Shown: positions 8,465-17,289 of the stretch, piece by piece | How positions within the stretch are numbered: position 1 is the first letter of the stretch | How the letters are laid out: every line of letters starts with the position of its first letter | Assembly: GCA_047626155.1 (NCBI GenBank) | Contig: JBLHRR010000035.1 | Coordinates: 1 to 38,417 of the forward strand | Direction: 5' to 3' | Source: CALGLS01 sp047626155 | GTDB lineage: Bacteria > Bacteroidota > Bacteroidia > Chitinophagales > Saprospiraceae | Length of the DNA: 38,417 nt | The notes under the pieces: model-generated | What the model was told of the DNA's origin: nothing | Databases searched by the model: none | The model's input: the letters and a program-made list of their open reading frames with translations, nothing else | Translations under genes and position numbers: made by a program

Positions 8465-9436
8465 CTATAACAAGTTGGTTCTTATCTTCTTCCATGTTCT
8501 TATCAAGAATAATCCCGAAACAATTGCAACACCAGTTAATGATAATGCATAATTATAGTCTCCGTATATATAATACCCTGTAGCAAAAATGCAACTGTAA
8601 ATTAAGACACATCCTAAAAGCATGGCGAGTAACCCGGAAGGTACAGTCCCCCCACCTGGTTCTGCTCCTGGATACCAAGAGCTCCACCATTGTACGGATA
8701 AGGGGATAATGAACAGCGTAATTACCGCGTTTTTATCGCTGAAGCCTGGTAGGATAGAAAGTTTATCTTTCACATTTTCGTTATCGAGTAAGGCTTCGAG
8801 ACCACCGACTTCCGGTATATTAACTAAATAATATGCCGCGCCTATTGCTCCTCCCATTGCTACAAAAAACAAAACAAAATCGGTGTAAACCACTCCTTTA
8901 AATCCACCCAATGCACTAAACACAACCGTTATAAGACCTGCACTAATTACGGTTTGCCAGGGTTCTAAACCCAACATAATACTACCTATTTTAATTGCGG
9001 CTAATGTTACGGCAGACATGGTTATTACGTTAAAAATAACCCCTAAGTAAACGGCTCTGAATTTCCTTAAAAATTTAGCGGGTTTTCCTCCGTACCTAAA
9101 TTCATAAAACTCAATATCTGTCTTTACGTTAGATTTTCGCCATAATTTAGCATAGACAAAAACGGTTAATAAACCCGTAATTAAAAATGCCCACCAAACC
9201 CAGTTACCTGAAACGCCGTTGGTTCTTACGATGTCTGTTACCAAGTTCGGAGTATCTGTAGAAAAGGTTGTAGCAACCATAGATACACCTAATAACCACC
9301 AAGGCATAGTTCTGCCAGAAAGAAAAAATTCTGTAGAATTCTCTCCTGCCTTTTTTGAAACATATATCCCAATGAATAGTGTTATCGCAAAGAATGTTAT
9401 TATTATTGAGTAATCTAATGTGCTTAAGGATATCAT
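8465..9436 (-). CDS. sodium/solute symporter (SSS family), internally deleted
   Basis: The first about 265 residues match the N-terminal half of an SSS-family sodium/sugar symporter: helix 1 at residues 9-25, the motif FFLSGRTMPWWLLGVSM, and later SALGGFKGVVYTD and SVQWWSSWYPGAEPGGG. In intact members of roughly 500-600 residues, GGG is followed by GYIAQ and some 250 more residues. Here it jumps straight to a C-terminal-like segment with PSGLLAMLLGCVLIYSC and the tail RTWKKIRTNLL, giving only 323 residues. The joint is in frame near 8640-8660. About half the transport helices are missing, so sugar import is unlikely. Its position between kinase and deaminase suggests it once imported N-acetylglucosamine or a related sugar. 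Confidence 0.8.
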   Translation of the reverse strand: MISLSTLDYSIIITFFAITLFIGIYVSKKAGENSTEFFLSGRTMPWWLLGVSMVATTFSTDTPNLVTDIVRTNGVSGNWVWWAFLITGLLTVFVYAKLWRKSNVKTDIEFYEFRYGGKPAKFLRKFRAVYLGVIFNVITMSAVTLAAIKIGSIMLGLEPWQTVISAGLITVVFSALGGFKGVVYTDFVLFFVAMGGAIGAAYYLVNIPEVGGLEALLDNENVKDKLSILPGFSDKNAVITLFIIPLSVQWWSSWYPGAEPGGGTVPSGLLAMLLGCVLIYSCIFATGYYIYGDYNYALSLTGVAIVSGLFLIRTWKKIRTNLL

Positions 9437-9490
9437 AGTTTCTGTTATTTATTTTGATAACTTGTACCTATTCAGACGAAAGTCCGAAGA

Positions 9491-9568
9491 CCGAAGTTTC
9501 CATCGAACGTGAAACTCATAGACTACAGGACTATCAAATTCAAGGTTTGCATTAGTGGGAAACTTCGG
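9491..9568. repeat. inverted repeat between kinase and symporter genes
   Basis: CCGAAGTTTCC at 9491-9501 is repeated as its exact reverse complement at 9558-9568, with 56 bases between. A further partial copy, CCCGAAGTTTTGG, follows the second arm. It fills the 189-base gap within the amino-sugar gene set and could be a processing or attenuation hairpin, or an old repeat element. Confidence 0.55.
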
Positions 9569-9625
9569 ACTCCCGAAGTTTTGGTCCTTCCTCCTATCAA
9601 CAGCTAGACTATACCCACTAAACAG

Positions 9626-10687
9626 TTACGAAAGTTTTTCAGAAAAACTTTCTATTAACTTAAACTGATTTTTAGCCCGATCTAAATTGTGTTCTGGATA
9701 CTTCGTTTTATAATAAACATCATGTTTTAAGTAATCAGTCAAAAACCGCAATGCCATGATGAAAATCATTGTTTTTGCTGCTAATGGCAAATATTCTAAT
9801 TCGATAGAAGTTAACGAATGTTCTGTTTTCTCTAGAAATCCTTTTTTATATCCTTGAAAATAATCTAAATTAAATTCCACTTTAGATAAATCCTTTTCAT
9901 CTTCTGCAGCAGTATTACAAATTGTTCTAATGGCATCACCAAAATCGTAGTGTATTATTCCTGGCATTACAGTATCTGTATCTATCATACAAATACCGTT
10001 ATTATCTTTATCGAAAAGAGCGTTAGATATCTTTGTGTCGTTATGAGTAACTCTTAACGGGATTTCTCCAGCGTCTTTTAATTTTTGAAGAATGTGCATT
10101 TCTTCTTTTAATTCGCTTACTATGTTTATGTATTTTGATGCTTTTTGCAATCGATCTTTTGAAGCGCTTTGAATTGAATAAGCATACTCCTTGTAGCGAA
10201 AAGACATATCATGAAAATGCGGAATTACCTCTATTAATTGACTACTATCAAAATCTGAAGTATAGTTTAAAAACGCTCCTAAAAGTTTACCGCCTTCGTA
10301 AGCGATTTCCTCGTCAATTACAATTTCGTGCGTAATGCTCTCCTCAATAAAAACCATTACATTCCAGAAATCCCCATTTTGCTTATGATAATATAAATCT
10401 GTATTTTTTGCTTTTATAAAAGTGAGGTTTGTTTTAGTGAACTCCTCTTCTGAAACACTTGAAAATTTGCTCCTAATATGATTGCTTATTAAAACTTTAT
10501 TATTGACTAAACCAGCAACATCTTTAAATACATGATGATTTATTCTTTGTAGAATGTACTTATTACCTGAATCTGTATTTACAAAAAATGTATCGTTAAT
10601 ATGACCCGTATTTAATTCTGAGTGGCTTAAATAATTAGAGCCATGATTAAATGAATTAAAAATAGATTTTATAGTTTCTTCTTTCAT
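9626..10687 (-). CDS. N-acetylhexosamine 1-kinase-like phosphotransferase (APH fold)
   Basis: This 353-residue protein has the aminoglycoside-phosphotransferase kinase fold. The catalytic loop HNDTKISN is followed by IDTDTVMPG, which supplies the metal-binding Asp, and by YDFGDAIRT. Length and motifs fit the NahK group, which phosphorylates N-acetylglucosamine or N-acetylgalactosamine at C1, better than antibiotic kinases. It is the first gene of a minus-strand set with the damaged symporter and nagB. That context suggests capture of amino sugars from chitin, mucin or glycosaminoglycan. A palindromic element lies 20-143 bases upstream. The sequence is AT-rich like the rest of the set. The exact sugar is uncertain; a homoserine-kinase-like role is possible but less likely. 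Confidence 0.78.
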   Translation of the reverse strand: MKEETIKSIFNSFNHGSNYLSHSELNTGHINDTFFVNTDSGNKYILQRINHHVFKDVAGLVNNKVLISNHIRSKFSSVSEEEFTKTNLTFIKAKNTDLYYHKQNGDFWNVMVFIEESITHEIVIDEEIAYEGGKLLGAFLNYTSDFDSSQLIEVIPHFHDMSFRYKEYAYSIQSASKDRLQKASKYINIVSELKEEMHILQKLKDAGEIPLRVTHNDTKISNALFDKDNNGICMIDTDTVMPGIIHYDFGDAIRTICNTAAEDEKDLSKVEFNLDYFQGYKKGFLEKTEHSLTSIELEYLPLAAKTMIFIMALRFLTDYLKHDVYYKTKYPEHNLDRAKNQFKLIESFSEKLS

Positions 10688-10706
10688 ATTAGTTCCGTAA
10701 TCTTTG

Positions 10707-10830
10707 TATTACACAAAAAATAATTTCCCGATTTCTTTGGTGGAAACGATTATATAAATCACTCTCCCTTTGGTCATTTTGATTTACATAATCGTTTCCA
10801 AATCGGGAAGTTAATTCTTTGTTGTTACTT
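10707..10830. repeat. palindromic element, copy A
   Basis: This 124-base element has long inverted arms. TTCCCGATTT followed by GGAAACGATTAT and AAATCA on the left is matched by the complementary order on the right, with a 7-base bulge CTTTGGT in the left arm only and a loop near CTCTCCCTTTGGTC. A near-identical copy in the same orientation lies at 14341-14463. It sits between the stop of the T9SS protein and the start of the kinase gene. Confidence 0.85.
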
Positions 10831-10852
10831 TCCCTTTATTAATCTCTTTTAA

Positions 10853-13800
10853 TTACTCCTCCTTAAGCACCTTCACAAAATAGCGCCGCCCAAACTGATC
10901 CATCAATCGAATCACATACATCCCATTTCCAAATCCAGACAAATCCAAAGCTAAAGATTCCTTAGTCTGCTGACTTTTTCCGCTTTTAACAAAGCTTCCT
11001 GCCAAGGTGTAAATCGAATATTCAAACACCCCATCCGAAGGCAGAGATATTTCAAAAACACCCTGCGTCGGCACAGGGAAAGTTTTTAAAGTCTGGTATT
11101 TTAGCAACTCTTCCGTCGAAACTAAATCATGATAGCAGCCTTTGATTTCAAATTCAGAAGCGGATGCCCAGGGGTTTCCATTTACCTCTGAAATTGCAAC
11201 AAGCCTAAAATATCGACCAACTGCGGGTGTTTGAAAAGTAACCTTATGGGGAGCAGCTGAATTTTCAAATTCACCTACCATATCTGCAGTCCCCCAATCC
11301 TGTAAATCTTCACTAAAGTATAATTCATAATCTTTTATCCAACCATTCTGTCCATTCTGTCGAGGGAAATAAGTAAACTCATGAATGTCAAAAACTTCCC
11401 CCAAATCTATTTGCATTTCATGTGGGTAATCAGGTGAACCTGTACTCCATTGGGTATGCCAGATTGTTTCTGGATTATTGTCAAAAGCCATTATAGCCAA
11501 ACCAGGAGAATTGATTTCTTCACTATCTACATATTCTAATGCCCACAAATCCTTTGGCGCAAAGGCAGGATTATCGCAATTGTCCAGCGAAGGGCATGCT
11601 GTGGTACTGACCATATCTTCTATTGTTTTGGCGTAAGTCGTTCCACCTTTTTGGACGGTCAAAGTCACATCATAACTCCCCGGGTTACCTAATACAACTT
11701 TAGGATTCCGATTATTCACATCATCAATATATAATGGAGCAGGTTGTATATCCCATGTCCAGGTGCAATTTTCATGATTCAATATAGAATGATCATCGAA
11801 GCGAATGGTGTCGAGCATACAATTGAAGAATGGACGTTCTACCCAAGGTTGGACAATGGGTTGGAAGTTTTCTTCATCCAACATGTTTTCCCAAATACCC
11901 CCATTTCCTGCAACCCTAATTTTACTATCTCTGAAAAATGGCAACGCATGATTTGGAGACATCCGAGCAGGATATAAATCGCCAAAAGTTGACCAATCAT
12001 CTTCTCCATCTCTTCGAACATAACACTGGCCAGGTTTGCCACTCGTATTATCTGTAAACAAATACAATAGATCATTGCCTAATGCATCAGGCTGAATCGC
12101 CAATGTTTTTGTGAATTCATCCAAAGTACCTGACCAATTCTCCCAAGAGTCTCCCCCATCCGTTGACTTAAATACTTCTCCTAAATCCGAAGACCAAGTT
12201 CCATTTTGTAAACAAGCATAAATTGTATTTGCATTGTTTGGCGAAATCACAAAATGCAATTTACCCTCCCAATATCCTGATCCATTTGAGCCATTGGTAA
12301 GCGTTGGTTTCGCATTCCAAGTATATCCACCATCTTCACTTCGGAACAATCCTTGGCCGACAATATCCGCATAAATTATATTCGGATCATCATAAGCTAT
12401 TTGGCAAAATCGAATTCGTTGGCCAAAATCATGCAGTAACTCAAAAGAAGTCCCCATGTCAGAACTCTTCCAAAAACTATCTTCTTCTCCGAGATAAATG
12501 ACTTCGTAATAATTCGGATGAAAAAGCATATTCCCTCTTCTCCCGCCATATTCATCCATGTTCGGGTATTTACTAAAAAGGAATCTACCTTGAGGTTCTG
12601 ATTCCGCAGTTTCTGGAAGTATCCAACCCGCTCCTAAATCATTAAATGCAACATGCCTACTTTTTCCCTTCATTACCCAACCCGTTGGCGATTCCGCACC
12701 ACCCATGCGAAGGGCTTTTGGCTGATAAAAGTCTGCTATTGCCGTATTTCCATTGTGATAACGACCGCCAACAATCACATCCTCATTCCAGCCTTGATCA
12801 AAGCCCCACATATCGGAGCCCACTAAATTTTTGTTTTTTGCAGTGGCGTTGGAGGTAGAAATGAAATTATCGGTAGCGTGCGTAAAACCGCCATCTGTTG
12901 CAACCCAAGTTGATCCATCATCCAGTATTTTCATATCTTGAATATCAGGATGTATGGGAAAGTCTCCACCATATCCACCAATTATAGTAAAGCTTGCGCC
13001 GCCATTGGTTGATTTATACAAGGTCGAAGTCCCCGCAAAGATTAGGTCAGGATCCGTAGGGGAAACTTCAAGTGCGAGGTCAAAAAAACCTTGACCATTA
13101 TTTAAGGGAAAAGCGTTGGTTTGACCTGTGGCAATTAAATCCCAAGTATTCGAGAGCATATTACCTTTGTATAATAATGGGGTATTATCAGCAGCCAATA
13201 ATATGGCAAACAAATCGTCAGGAGCTGCTGGACTTACTGCCAACAAACCGCCTGCCTGATCTTGTATTGTAGGAAAATTTGGATCAATATTAAAAGTTGT
13301 GCCGCCATCTATTGAAATAGCTATTGTGAAATTCCCATTTACATTAGAGATGCCATAAACCATATCAGAATTGTCAGACTTGGTATGAACATCATAAGTT
13401 TGAGCATTCCATACGTTCGACCAAATGTTACCATCATCAGTCGACAAATAAATCCCCTCCCCTCCTGCTGCAAATATTTTATTAGGATTATTAGTATCTA
13501 TCGTGATTTGATCTGCAGGAAATAATCCATTTGATGGAAGCATCGCTGTCCAAGTCTCTCCCCCATCCGTTGTTTTATGAATTTGCATACCTGCTCCCAC
13601 GTATACAATATTTTCATCAAGCGGATGAATTGCAAGCGCAGTAACCGCCCCACCAAAACTATATTCACGCGCTAACAAATCCCAATTCATTCCATTATCT
13701 ATGGACTTATTGACAAAGCCAGTTTCTGTTCCACAATAGAGGACTGACAGATTGTTTTTTGCCACATCAAAGGTGTAAATATTTACTTGCCAAGGACAGG

Positions 13801-14266
13801 CTTCAGGTGCCTGTGAAGCTCCCGATTCATTTAACCAAAACGTCTCTTTTGGACCAAGAAACTCCCATTCTACTCCAGTTCTTAGAATCCCAGATTGAGC
13901 TTCTCGGTTAGATTGAGCTACATTATTATAATAGGTGTCCTTATAATTTCGGGCTAAATTCGATAATTGAATTGTTCCATTCTCGGTCACAAAAGGAAGG
14001 ATATTTCTTTCCCATATTTTGTAATATTTCCGAATCGGTCTGAAGTTAGTCGCACCCGTTGTTTCCCACTTTTCATAAGCCTGCTCTATTTCATAATAGT
14101 TGCTATTTTCTTGATAAAGCATTTTTGCCCATTCTGGATAATCTTCTTGATAGGCTGGTTTATAGCTTGGTATATTACCAGGAATGTAGTCCTGCGAGAC
14201 AAATTTCTGTTGACCGAAAACTTGAAGTGCAGAGAATAGGACTATTGTAATTAGAATGGCTCTCAT
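10853..14266 (-). CDS. large T9SS-secreted protein with sortilin/BNR-type propeller and discoidin domain
   Basis: This 1137-residue protein starts with the signal peptide MRAILITIVLFSALQVFG. Residues about 140-780 are BNR/sortilin-like propeller repeats, with many Asp-box-like phrases such as STDDGNIWS, KTTDGGETW, KSTNGGASF and KSTDGGDSW. A PKD-like segment follows at about 809-885. A F5/8 type C (discoidin) domain at about 905-1045 has WALEYVDSEE, IWHTQWS and RYFRLVAISE. The T9SS sorting domain at 1057-1137 ends in RYFVKVLKEE. The discoidin domain and propeller suggest binding of surface glycans or a glycoside-hydrolase-like role, but no catalytic residues can be assigned. Its length is typical of such exported proteins. 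It is flanked by the two copies of the palindromic element, which suggests it is a separate unit inserted between the amino-sugar genes and the GH2 fragment. Confidence 0.87.
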   Translation of the reverse strand: MRAILITIVLFSALQVFGQQKFVSQDYIPGNIPSYKPAYQEDYPEWAKMLYQENSNYYEIEQAYEKWETTGATNFRPIRKYYKIWERNILPFVTENGTIQLSNLARNYKDTYYNNVAQSNREAQSGILRTGVEWEFLGPKETFWLNESGASQAPEACPWQVNIYTFDVAKNNLSVLYCGTETGFVNKSIDNGMNWDLLAREYSFGGAVTALAIHPLDENIVYVGAGMQIHKTTDGGETWTAMLPSNGLFPADQITIDTNNPNKIFAAGGEGIYLSTDDGNIWSNVWNAQTYDVHTKSDNSDMVYGISNVNGNFTIAISIDGGTTFNIDPNFPTIQDQAGGLLAVSPAAPDDLFAILLAADNTPLLYKGNMLSNTWDLIATGQTNAFPLNNGQGFFDLALEVSPTDPDLIFAGTSTLYKSTNGGASFTIIGGYGGDFPIHPDIQDMKILDDGSTWVATDGGFTHATDNFISTSNATAKNKNLVGSDMWGFDQGWNEDVIVGGRYHNGNTAIADFYQPKALRMGGAESPTGWVMKGKSRHVAFNDLGAGWILPETAESEPQGRFLFSKYPNMDEYGGRRGNMLFHPNYYEVIYLGEEDSFWKSSDMGTSFELLHDFGQRIRFCQIAYDDPNIIYADIVGQGLFRSEDGGYTWNAKPTLTNGSNGSGYWEGKLHFVISPNNANTIYACLQNGTWSSDLGEVFKSTDGGDSWENWSGTLDEFTKTLAIQPDALGNDLLYLFTDNTSGKPGQCYVRRDGEDDWSTFGDLYPARMSPNHALPFFRDSKIRVAGNGGIWENMLDEENFQPIVQPWVERPFFNCMLDTIRFDDHSILNHENCTWTWDIQPAPLYIDDVNNRNPKVVLGNPGSYDVTLTVQKGGTTYAKTIEDMVSTTACPSLDNCDNPAFAPKDLWALEYVDSEEINSPGLAIMAFDNNPETIWHTQWSTGSPDYPHEMQIDLGEVFDIHEFTYFPRQNGQNGWIKDYELYFSEDLQDWGTADMVGEFENSAAPHKVTFQTPAVGRYFRLVAISEVNGNPWASASEFEIKGCYHDLVSTEELLKYQTLKTFPVPTQGVFEISLPSDGVFEYSIYTLAGSFVKSGKSQQTKESLALDLSGFGNGMYVIRLMDQFGRRYFVKVLKEE

Positions 14267-14340
14267 TTTCTATTGTTAGTTTTTTTTGTAAAAAATTTCA
14301 AATTTCGAAATCAAGGTAGATATTTTTTATATACTTAATA

Positions 14341-14463
14341 TATTACACCAAAAATAATTTCCCGATTTCTTTGGTGGAAATGATTATATAAATCACTCTC
14401 CCTGTGGTCATTTTGATTTACATAATCGTTTCCACATCGGGATTTAATTTTTCGTTGTCACTT
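14341..14463. repeat. palindromic element, copy B
   Basis: This second copy of the element at 10707-10830 has the same orientation and only a handful of differences: an added C in the leader, GGAAATG for GGAAACG, CTGTGG for CTTTGG, and changes near the right end. It lies 75 bases upstream of the T9SS gene start and 57 bases after the end of the GH2 fragment. Both copies therefore stand in front of a minus-strand gene. Confidence 0.85.
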
Positions 14464-14520
14464 AGAGCCATTCTCAATTGGAATTAAATAATAAAGAATA
14501 GTTATGTTTAATATCTCCAT

Positions 14521-14802
14521 TTACAAGATATTTTTTTGAGGTTTTGAATACCAACTATCATCACCAGCAACACCACGTTGCACAAGGTCAATATTTAATT
14601 GAACTAAATTTTGTTCTTTAATAGATTTTATTCCAAATAGAATGGTACGGTCGGCCGGAAACCGAACACCCGAAACCGAATAACCTCTAATATCTGTAGT
14701 GTTTTTTGTTTTATTTAATTCAGGAATTCCATCAATTTGATATTTTTCATCAACAGGTGTAGCACCACCATAATCAAGTCCGGGAGTCGTGTAACCAGCC
14801 AT
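14521..14802 (-). pseudogene. C-terminal fragment of a GH2 beta-galactosidase-like enzyme
   Basis: A 93-residue frame, starting MAGYTTPGLDYGG, contains VQLNIDLVQRGVAGDDSW. This resembles the last domain of GH2 beta-galactosidases, where relatives read like NIDYKQMGVGGDDSWG. Nothing of the signal peptide, TIM barrel or catalytic Glu residues is present, so the piece cannot be an enzyme. Upstream of the ATG the sequence is AT-rich and shows no continuing frame that I can follow. It is best read as the surviving end of a deleted polysaccharide-use gene, in keeping with the amino-sugar genes to its left. A small real protein of another kind remains possible. Confidence 0.5.
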
Positions 14803-14830
14803 TTAACACGAATGAATTATTACTTAAAGT

Positions 14831-14986
14831 AAAAAACATTTTTCATCTAAAGAACATATTATATCTAAATATAGAAAAGAAACTATTAATCGCCCTGAAA
14901 TTTTATTAGATAAATCTCAAGATGAAATTTTTCTTGAAAACCTAGTTTCTAATGTAAACTTAAGATTGGACGATTTGGATCATTGA
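14831..14986 (+). pseudogene. C-terminal scrap of an unidentified gene, perhaps a hybrid two-component/AraC regulator
   Basis: This plus-strand frame opens after a TAA at 14825 and runs 51 codons to TGA at 14984-14986 with no start codon. It reads KYRKETINRPEILLDKSQDE and onward to NVNLRLDDLDH. Charged, helical wording of this kind is seen in the linker between receiver and AraC domains of the hybrid two-component regulators that control polysaccharide loci, but the match is from memory and weak. It diverges from the GH2 fragment. A chance open frame is the alternative. Confidence 0.3.
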
Positions 14987-15000
14987 AAGGGTTTCAATGA
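14980..15000. repeat. short perfect hairpin at the end of the scrap gene
   Basis: Arms TCATTGAAA (14980-14988) and TTTCAATGA (14992-15000) enclose GGG. The left arm covers the TGA of the open frame just upstream. It may be a transcript end, but no T-run follows. Confidence 0.5.
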
Positions 15001-15181
15001 ACTAGCCTCTATCCCATTTTGAAGAACTAAGTCGCTATAACTTAAGCCTGGACATATTAGACTTTATTCCAAAATAGTTTACATATTCGATTTAAACCAT
15101 TAACTAAAGCGAAAACTTCCCACACCTCTATTCTTTCCCCTTCCCCTTATCGCTTAGTTTTATAGAAAATTAGCACATAAT

Positions 15182-15853
15182 TTGAGCACCCATAGAATAT
15201 ATCAACCTGAAGCAGCAGTAAGTGTACAACAACTGCATCACTCCATCATTGAGCAACGTCTCTCCTACTCTTCTATTCTTGAGGAACTGGAAAACTACAG
15301 CCTTAACTTACTACGTCATTATAAGGTTGAAAATCCCGCAGTCACCATTGAAATTTCAAATCATCATCCTGAGTTAATCGCAGAATCTCCTACAGTTATA
15401 TTTGATTCTGAAATGGATTTGGAAGATTTCCAATTTACGGTAGCCAAGGCTTATGGGTTTGAGGATTGGGTCGCTGTGGAGGCTTTATCGACGACCAAGC
15501 ACGACCCTGCTTTTGAGATGGCCATAAATATTCTGCTCAGCGGACATATTCAGGTTTTAAGTGACCATTTAAGACAGTACCCTCAAGTAATTAACCAACG
15601 TTCGGCCTATGGTCATCGGGCTGGTTTAATCCATTACCTCGGTTCCAATGGTATCGAAATCTGGCGCCAAATTGTTCCTTCGAACCTGGAAGAACTGCTA
15701 CGGGTCTTAGTAAAAGCTGGAGCAGACCCAGATATGACTGCAAATTTATATGGTAAAACAAACCTTCTGGCCCTTCTCACCACCAGCGATCATGCCTGGA
15801 AAGCCAAAGTCGCCAAGCCAACAATAGAACGATTGCAAACCAGAGTGTTTTAA
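15182..15853 (+). CDS. ankyrin-repeat-type protein, probably shortened at the C-terminus
   Basis: This 223-residue soluble protein has no signal peptide. The middle carries the ankyrin-like pattern common in bacterial single-copy ankyrin proteins: GFEDWVAVEAL, AFEMAINILLSGHIQVL, RSAYGHRAGLIHYLGSNG, LLRVLVKAGADPD and ANLYGKTNLLALLTTSDHAW. Full-size relatives continue for another 100-150 residues with further repeats. Here the frame ends soon after SDHAW with RLQTRVF, so the tail is likely lost. The start is a TTG at 15182, since the first ATG, at 15415, would remove the first third. Function is unknown; ankyrin repeats bind other proteins. It stands alone between the island scraps and the acyltransferase pair. 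Confidence 0.68.
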   Translation: MSTHRIYQPEAAVSVQQLHHSIIEQRLSYSSILEELENYSLNLLRHYKVENPAVTIEISNHHPELIAESPTVIFDSEMDLEDFQFTVAKAYGFEDWVAVEALSTTKHDPAFEMAINILLSGHIQVLSDHLRQYPQVINQRSAYGHRAGLIHYLGSNGIEIWRQIVPSNLEELLRVLVKAGADPDMTANLYGKTNLLALLTTSDHAWKAKVAKPTIERLQTRVF

Positions 15854-16014
15854 GAATTTTTCGTTCTTACTAAGAACATCCTATAAAGAATTTTATCTTT
15901 ACCTCTTACGAAGAGAGAACGGTGATTATAACATACCACCTATCCCTTCTTCAATTTTCAATCAATCACTACATTATCTAAGGCTTAGCCGCGATGGAAT
16001 TTGGTAAACAATAA

Positions 16015-17289
16015 ATGCTATACAAACTAGTCAGACCGCTCGCCCAAATTGCGATTCGAACTACTTTTCGAAAAATCTATTTCACCAATGAGGAACGTAT
16101 CCCTTGGGAAAAACCGGTCATTCTTGCCATTAACCATCCTACTATTTTCATCGAACCTTGTTTATTAGCTACTCACCTATCAGAACCACTGCATTTTTTA
16201 GCCAGGGGTAATCTATTCAAGAAGTCCTGGCATGCTAAGCTGCTAAGAAGCGTACACATCTTGCCGATCTTCCGTATGAAAGATGGCGGTTACAGTAAAA
16301 TTAAAAGTAATCTTTCGACCCTGGAAAAATGCTTCGAGGCCATTAATGCAGGGAAAACCATTTTGATCATGGCTGAAGGTGGCTGTATTCAGGAAAAGCG
16401 ATTGCGACCATTGCGAAAGGGAACGGCCAGATTGGCTTTTGGAGCGTTAGAAAAATACAGAGACCTTGATATTCAGATTGTTCCTGTTGGTGTCAATTAT
16501 ACTTATCCTAATGATTTCCGTAGTGAAATCATGTTGGATTTTGGGGCTCCTATTGCGGTTCAGGAATACATAGCGCAATACGATCTTCATCCTCAGGAAG
16601 CCATCAAATCCATCACCGCAGAGCTGGACAAAAGGCTTCGGAAACACGTTGTTGTAATTAATAAAGAAGCCGATGAGAACTTTACGGAGCAATTGTTACA
16701 ACTATACAGAAACGAGCAAAATGATGGTATTTTTCCTATTGTTGACCGTCAGAATAAAAAGCGTCTTCTTGCCGAAATTGCTATTGCAAAAAAAGTTAAT
16801 CAATTAGCATACGTTACTAAAACCGATTTAAAAAAACAAGTAGATGCTTACCATAGCGAACTGACTCAATTAAAAATAAGCGACTGGGGGCTTGCCAATC
16901 CTTTCTTTCCGAAGTGGACGGGCCTATTCATTTTGGCTTTGGGTTTTCTTCCTTTTATACTCGGTTATATTGGAAATTACCTTCCGGTAAAATATGCACA
17001 ATATTTCAAGCAAAATAAGGTAACAGATATGGAGGATAAAATGTCACTGGGCATTTGTATTGGCATTGGTGGCCTACTCCTTTATTATTTTTTACTAGCC
17101 ATTCTCTGTTTGTCAATTGGAATGACGAAATGGCTCTTCTTTATTATCTTGCTGCCGTTTTGGGGCTACTTTGCCCTCCTCTATCAAGAGTATTTTTCTA
17201 AATGGCGGATGGCCTGGGCTGCTGAGAAACTACACGAGGAAACCAGAATCGCCTTATTGAAAAAACGAACTGAACTACAAGATTTTTAA
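16015..17289 (+). CDS. PlsC-type 1-acylglycerol-3-phosphate acyltransferase, paralogue 1
   Basis: This 424-residue membrane protein has an N-terminal PlsC/LPLAT domain. The first motif reads NHPTIFIEP, with His41 and Glu47; in the neighbour and most relatives of this type the acidic residue is Asp. The third motif region is ILIMAEGGCIQEKRLRPLRKG, followed by RLAFGA. Residues about 300-400 hold three to four membrane helices, for example GLFILALGFLPFILGYI and WLFFIILLPFWGYFALLY, which small PlsC proteins lack. The enzyme should move a fatty acyl group onto a lysolipid at the inner membrane. Its TAA at 17287-17289 is followed at once by the ATG of a paralogue of equal length, so the two are surely one operon. 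The Asp to Glu change may weaken or alter catalysis. Confidence 0.87.
   Translation: MLYKLVRPLAQIAIRTTFRKIYFTNEERIPWEKPVILAINHPTIFIEPCLLATHLSEPLHFLARGNLFKKSWHAKLLRSVHILPIFRMKDGGYSKIKSNLSTLEKCFEAINAGKTILIMAEGGCIQEKRLRPLRKGTARLAFGALEKYRDLDIQIVPVGVNYTYPNDFRSEIMLDFGAPIAVQEYIAQYDLHPQEAIKSITAELDKRLRKHVVVINKEADENFTEQLLQLYRNEQNDGIFPIVDRQNKKRLLAEIAIAKKVNQLAYVTKTDLKKQVDAYHSELTQLKISDWGLANPFFPKWTGLFILALGFLPFILGYIGNYLPVKYAQYFKQNKVTDMEDKMSLGICIGIGGLLLYYFLLAILCLSIGMTKWLFFIILLPFWGYFALLYQEYFSKWRMAWAAEKLHEETRIALLKKRTELQDF

Noticed and set aside
9626..10687. Aminoglycoside resistance kinase
   Set aside because: The fold is the same, but motifs and the nagB/symporter context fit an amino-sugar kinase instead of drug resistance.
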